Source of the DNA: Bog-473 sp963770645
Lineage (GTDB): Bacteria; Actinomycetota; Acidimicrobiia; Acidimicrobiales; RAAP-2
Reading direction: 5' to 3'
Length of the DNA: 64,000 bases
Assembly (NCBI GenBank): GCA_963770645.1
Contig: CAVYQL010000002.1
Coordinates: forward strand, 248,001 to 312,000
The translations under genes were made by a program, and so were the position numbers. The notes under the pieces were generated by a model. It saw nothing but the letters and a program-made list of their open reading frames with translations. It searched no databases and had not been told where the DNA came from. Shown piece after piece: positions 62,776 to 64,000 of this stretch; the stretch's first letter is position 1, and each line of letters starts with the position of its first letter.

Positions 62776-63470
62776 TCAGCCCAACTCGGTCGTGATCGCC
62801 TGGCGGACCTCGGTGAGCACCTGCTGGCGTACGCGCAGCTTGGTGGCCGCGTGCGCGGCGCGGTCGACCCCGGTCAGGTCCTCGGCCGCGGCGCGGACAG
62901 CGCCGGCCAACGCCTCGGGGGCGACGACGGCGTCGAGCAGTCCTGCCTCCAACGCCGCGCCGGGGTCGAGAAGGGTGCCCGTGACCGCGGCGCGGTCGAA
63001 AGCAGCCGGTGTCAGTCGGTGGCGAGCCAGGGCCACGGCAAACCAGGGCAGGGTCAGCCCGATCCGGACCTCGTTCAGGCCGACCTTGAAAGGACCGTCG
63101 GCCCGATGCGGATGTCGGCCGACATGAGGAGGAAGGCGCCGGCCGGGAGGGCGTGGCCCGTGCACGAGGCGACGACCGGAGCAGGGAAGGACAAGATGCA
63201 CTCGGCCATGGTGGCGCCCAGCCGCAACAGCTCACGGGCGCGCTCGGGTGCGTCGCGCAAGATGCCGAGGTCGAAGCCGGCGGAGAAGCAGCCTGGTCGG
63301 CCGGTGAGGACGACGACGGTCTCGTCCCGCTCGGCCTGGTCGAAGGCCTGGTGCAGGGCCTGGAGCATCGCGATGGACAAGACGTTGACCTTGCCGTCGT
63401 CCATCGTGACCGTGCTGATGACGTCGTCGCTGGCGTAGGTGACGAGGCTGGCGGCGCTGGTGGCGGTCAT
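62776..63470 (-). pseudogene. Enoyl-CoA hydratase/isomerase family protein, frameshifted
   Basis: The N-terminal half (TMDDGKVNVLSIAML, VLTGRPGCFSAGFDLGIL, LLMSADIRIG) ends in a frame with a stop soon after. The C-terminal half (DGPFKVGLNEVRIGLTLPWF, FDRAAVTGTLLDPGAALEAG) is in the next frame. Adding one G to the GGG near 63096 restores IRIGADGPFKVGLNEVRIGL, the normal family sequence, at about 231 residues. This crotonase-fold enzyme would act in fatty-acid or acyl-CoA metabolism. It is divergent from the terminal TetR gene. The loss of one base may be decay or sequence error. Confidence 0.82.
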
Positions 63471-63504
63471 GGTGGCCTCCCGATGGCGGTCTGCGTGGCT
63501 ATAT

Positions 63505-63532
63505 TGAAATGATGTTTCGAAACAGTGTTTCA
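63505..63532. promoter_or_regulatory. Near-perfect 28-bp operator between enoyl-CoA hydratase and TetR genes
   Basis: A 12-bp core palindrome TGTTTCGAAACA (63513-63524) is flanked at 4-bp distance on each side by TGAAA and TTTCA. It sits 35 bp before the enoyl-CoA hydratase start and 49 bp before the TetR start, an expected TetR binding site for both. Confidence 0.65.
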
Positions 63533-63580
63533 GAATGGCGCGGCCGCCGTCCAGGACAGGACCGCCGGCGCGTCTGACTG

Positions 63581-64000
63581 ATGCCCCGGACCAAGCAGCG
63601 CACGCCCGAGCTGCGCGAGCGGCTCTTGGCCAGCGCCGTCGACCTGCTGGCCGAGGGGGGCGCCGCGGGGCTGACCGCCCGCTCCCTGGCGGCCCGGGCC
63701 GAAACGTCGGCGCCCGCCCTCTACGAGCTCTTCGGCGACAAGTCCGGCGTAATTCGCGAGCTCTATTTCGAGGGCTTCCGCATGCTGGGCGAGGAGCTCG
63801 GTGCGGTGCGCGAGGGGGAGGACCCGATCGCCGACATCTGGGCCCTTGCCACCGTGTACCGGCGCTTCATCCGGACCAATCGCGCCCTCGCCGAGGTCAT
63901 GTTCTCGCGGCCCTTTTCGGACTTCGCACCCGGGGCCGACGAGCTGGCGGCCACCGGCTCGGTGCGCATCTTGATCGTCAACCGCGTGCGGCGTTGCATC
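63581..64000 (+). CDS. TetR-family regulator, truncated by window end
   Basis: The frame starts at ATG 63581 and stays open for 140 codons to the window edge. The N-terminal helix-turn-helix is visible (LRERLLASAVDLLAEGGAAG, LTARSLAARAETSAPALYEL, FGDKSGVIRELYFEGFRML), followed by part of the ligand domain. It is divergent from the enoyl-CoA hydratase gene and probably represses it and itself through the operator at 63505-63532. Confidence 0.88.
   Translation, partial: MPRTKQRTPELRERLLASAVDLLAEGGAAGLTARSLAARAETSAPALYELFGDKSGVIRELYFEGFRMLGEELGAVREGEDPIADIWALATVYRRFIRTNRALAEVMFSRPFSDFAPGADELAATGSVRILIVNRVRRCI

Overview
This is a GC-rich actinobacterial chromosome segment, most likely from class Acidimicrobiia. 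Three things point there. The chaperone operon has the order dnaK-grpE-dnaJ-hspR-clpB, with HspR-type control. F420-type, SCO6745-type and DUF3089-type actinobacterial families are present. A secreted protein (8756-10078) carries 42-residue repeats of the form GGYWLVASDGGIF..YGDA, which I associate with Acidimicrobiia. Many genes have a TANNNT -10 element only 6-8 nt before the start codon, so leaderless mRNAs seem common. No phage, insertion sequence, CRISPR array or rRNA was seen.

Layout. 0-2 kb: an SPFH membrane protein under a long perfect palindrome, and gpmA. 2-8.7 kb: the heat-shock operon. 8.8-10.1 kb: the secreted repeat protein. 10.3-24.4 kb: purine synthesis in two blocks, purA-D-B-C-S-Q and purL-F-M, with pyrE coupled to purM. 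Between the blocks lie a frameshifted amidase-like gene, a conserved hypothetical gene, a small membrane protein and a methyltransferase. 24.5-36.5 kb: oxidoreductases and hydrolases, including a luciferase-like monooxygenase/epoxide hydrolase/serine hydrolase operon facing a DUF7064-like gene and an APH-DUF6285 fusion; then an HxlR regulator with a divergent MFS exporter, an amidase and an old yellow enzyme. 36.6-42 kb: an MFS exporter coupled to a PASTA lipoprotein, a GNAT protein and an LCP-family cell-wall protein. 42-49.6 kb: PAS-LuxR, PAS-GGDEF-EAL, nitronate monooxygenase-like, transhydrogenase-like and AAA+ genes. 49.7-56.9 kb: a probable catabolic island with an amidohydrolase, a CMD protein, an SDR, TetR, a 3-hydroxyisobutyrate dehydrogenase-like enzyme, an SCP2-like/PhyH dioxygenase and a Rieske oxygenase. 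56.8-61.1 kb: a secreted GH78 rhamnosidase and a secreted DUF3089 hydrolase. 61.1-61.3 kb: tRNA-Asp and tRNA-Phe. 61.4-64 kb: a SCO6745-like protein, an unknown helical protein, an enoyl-CoA hydratase and a TetR gene cut by the window end.

Several genes are broken by single-base frameshifts (near 16.33, 36.11, 53.34, 53.48, 54.08, 54.54, 54.62 and 63.10 kb). Removing or adding one base in a short run restores a full-length protein at each site. All but the last read as one-base insertions, and five lie within 1.3 kb, so base-calling error is at least as likely as gene decay.

How the genes work together: HspR probably represses the chaperone operon through the HAIR-like site at 2060-2080. The pur genes cover most steps from PRPP to IMP plus the first committed step to AMP. 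The two oxidoreductase regions look like pathways for importing or degrading hydrophobic or aromatic compounds, each with its own local regulator.
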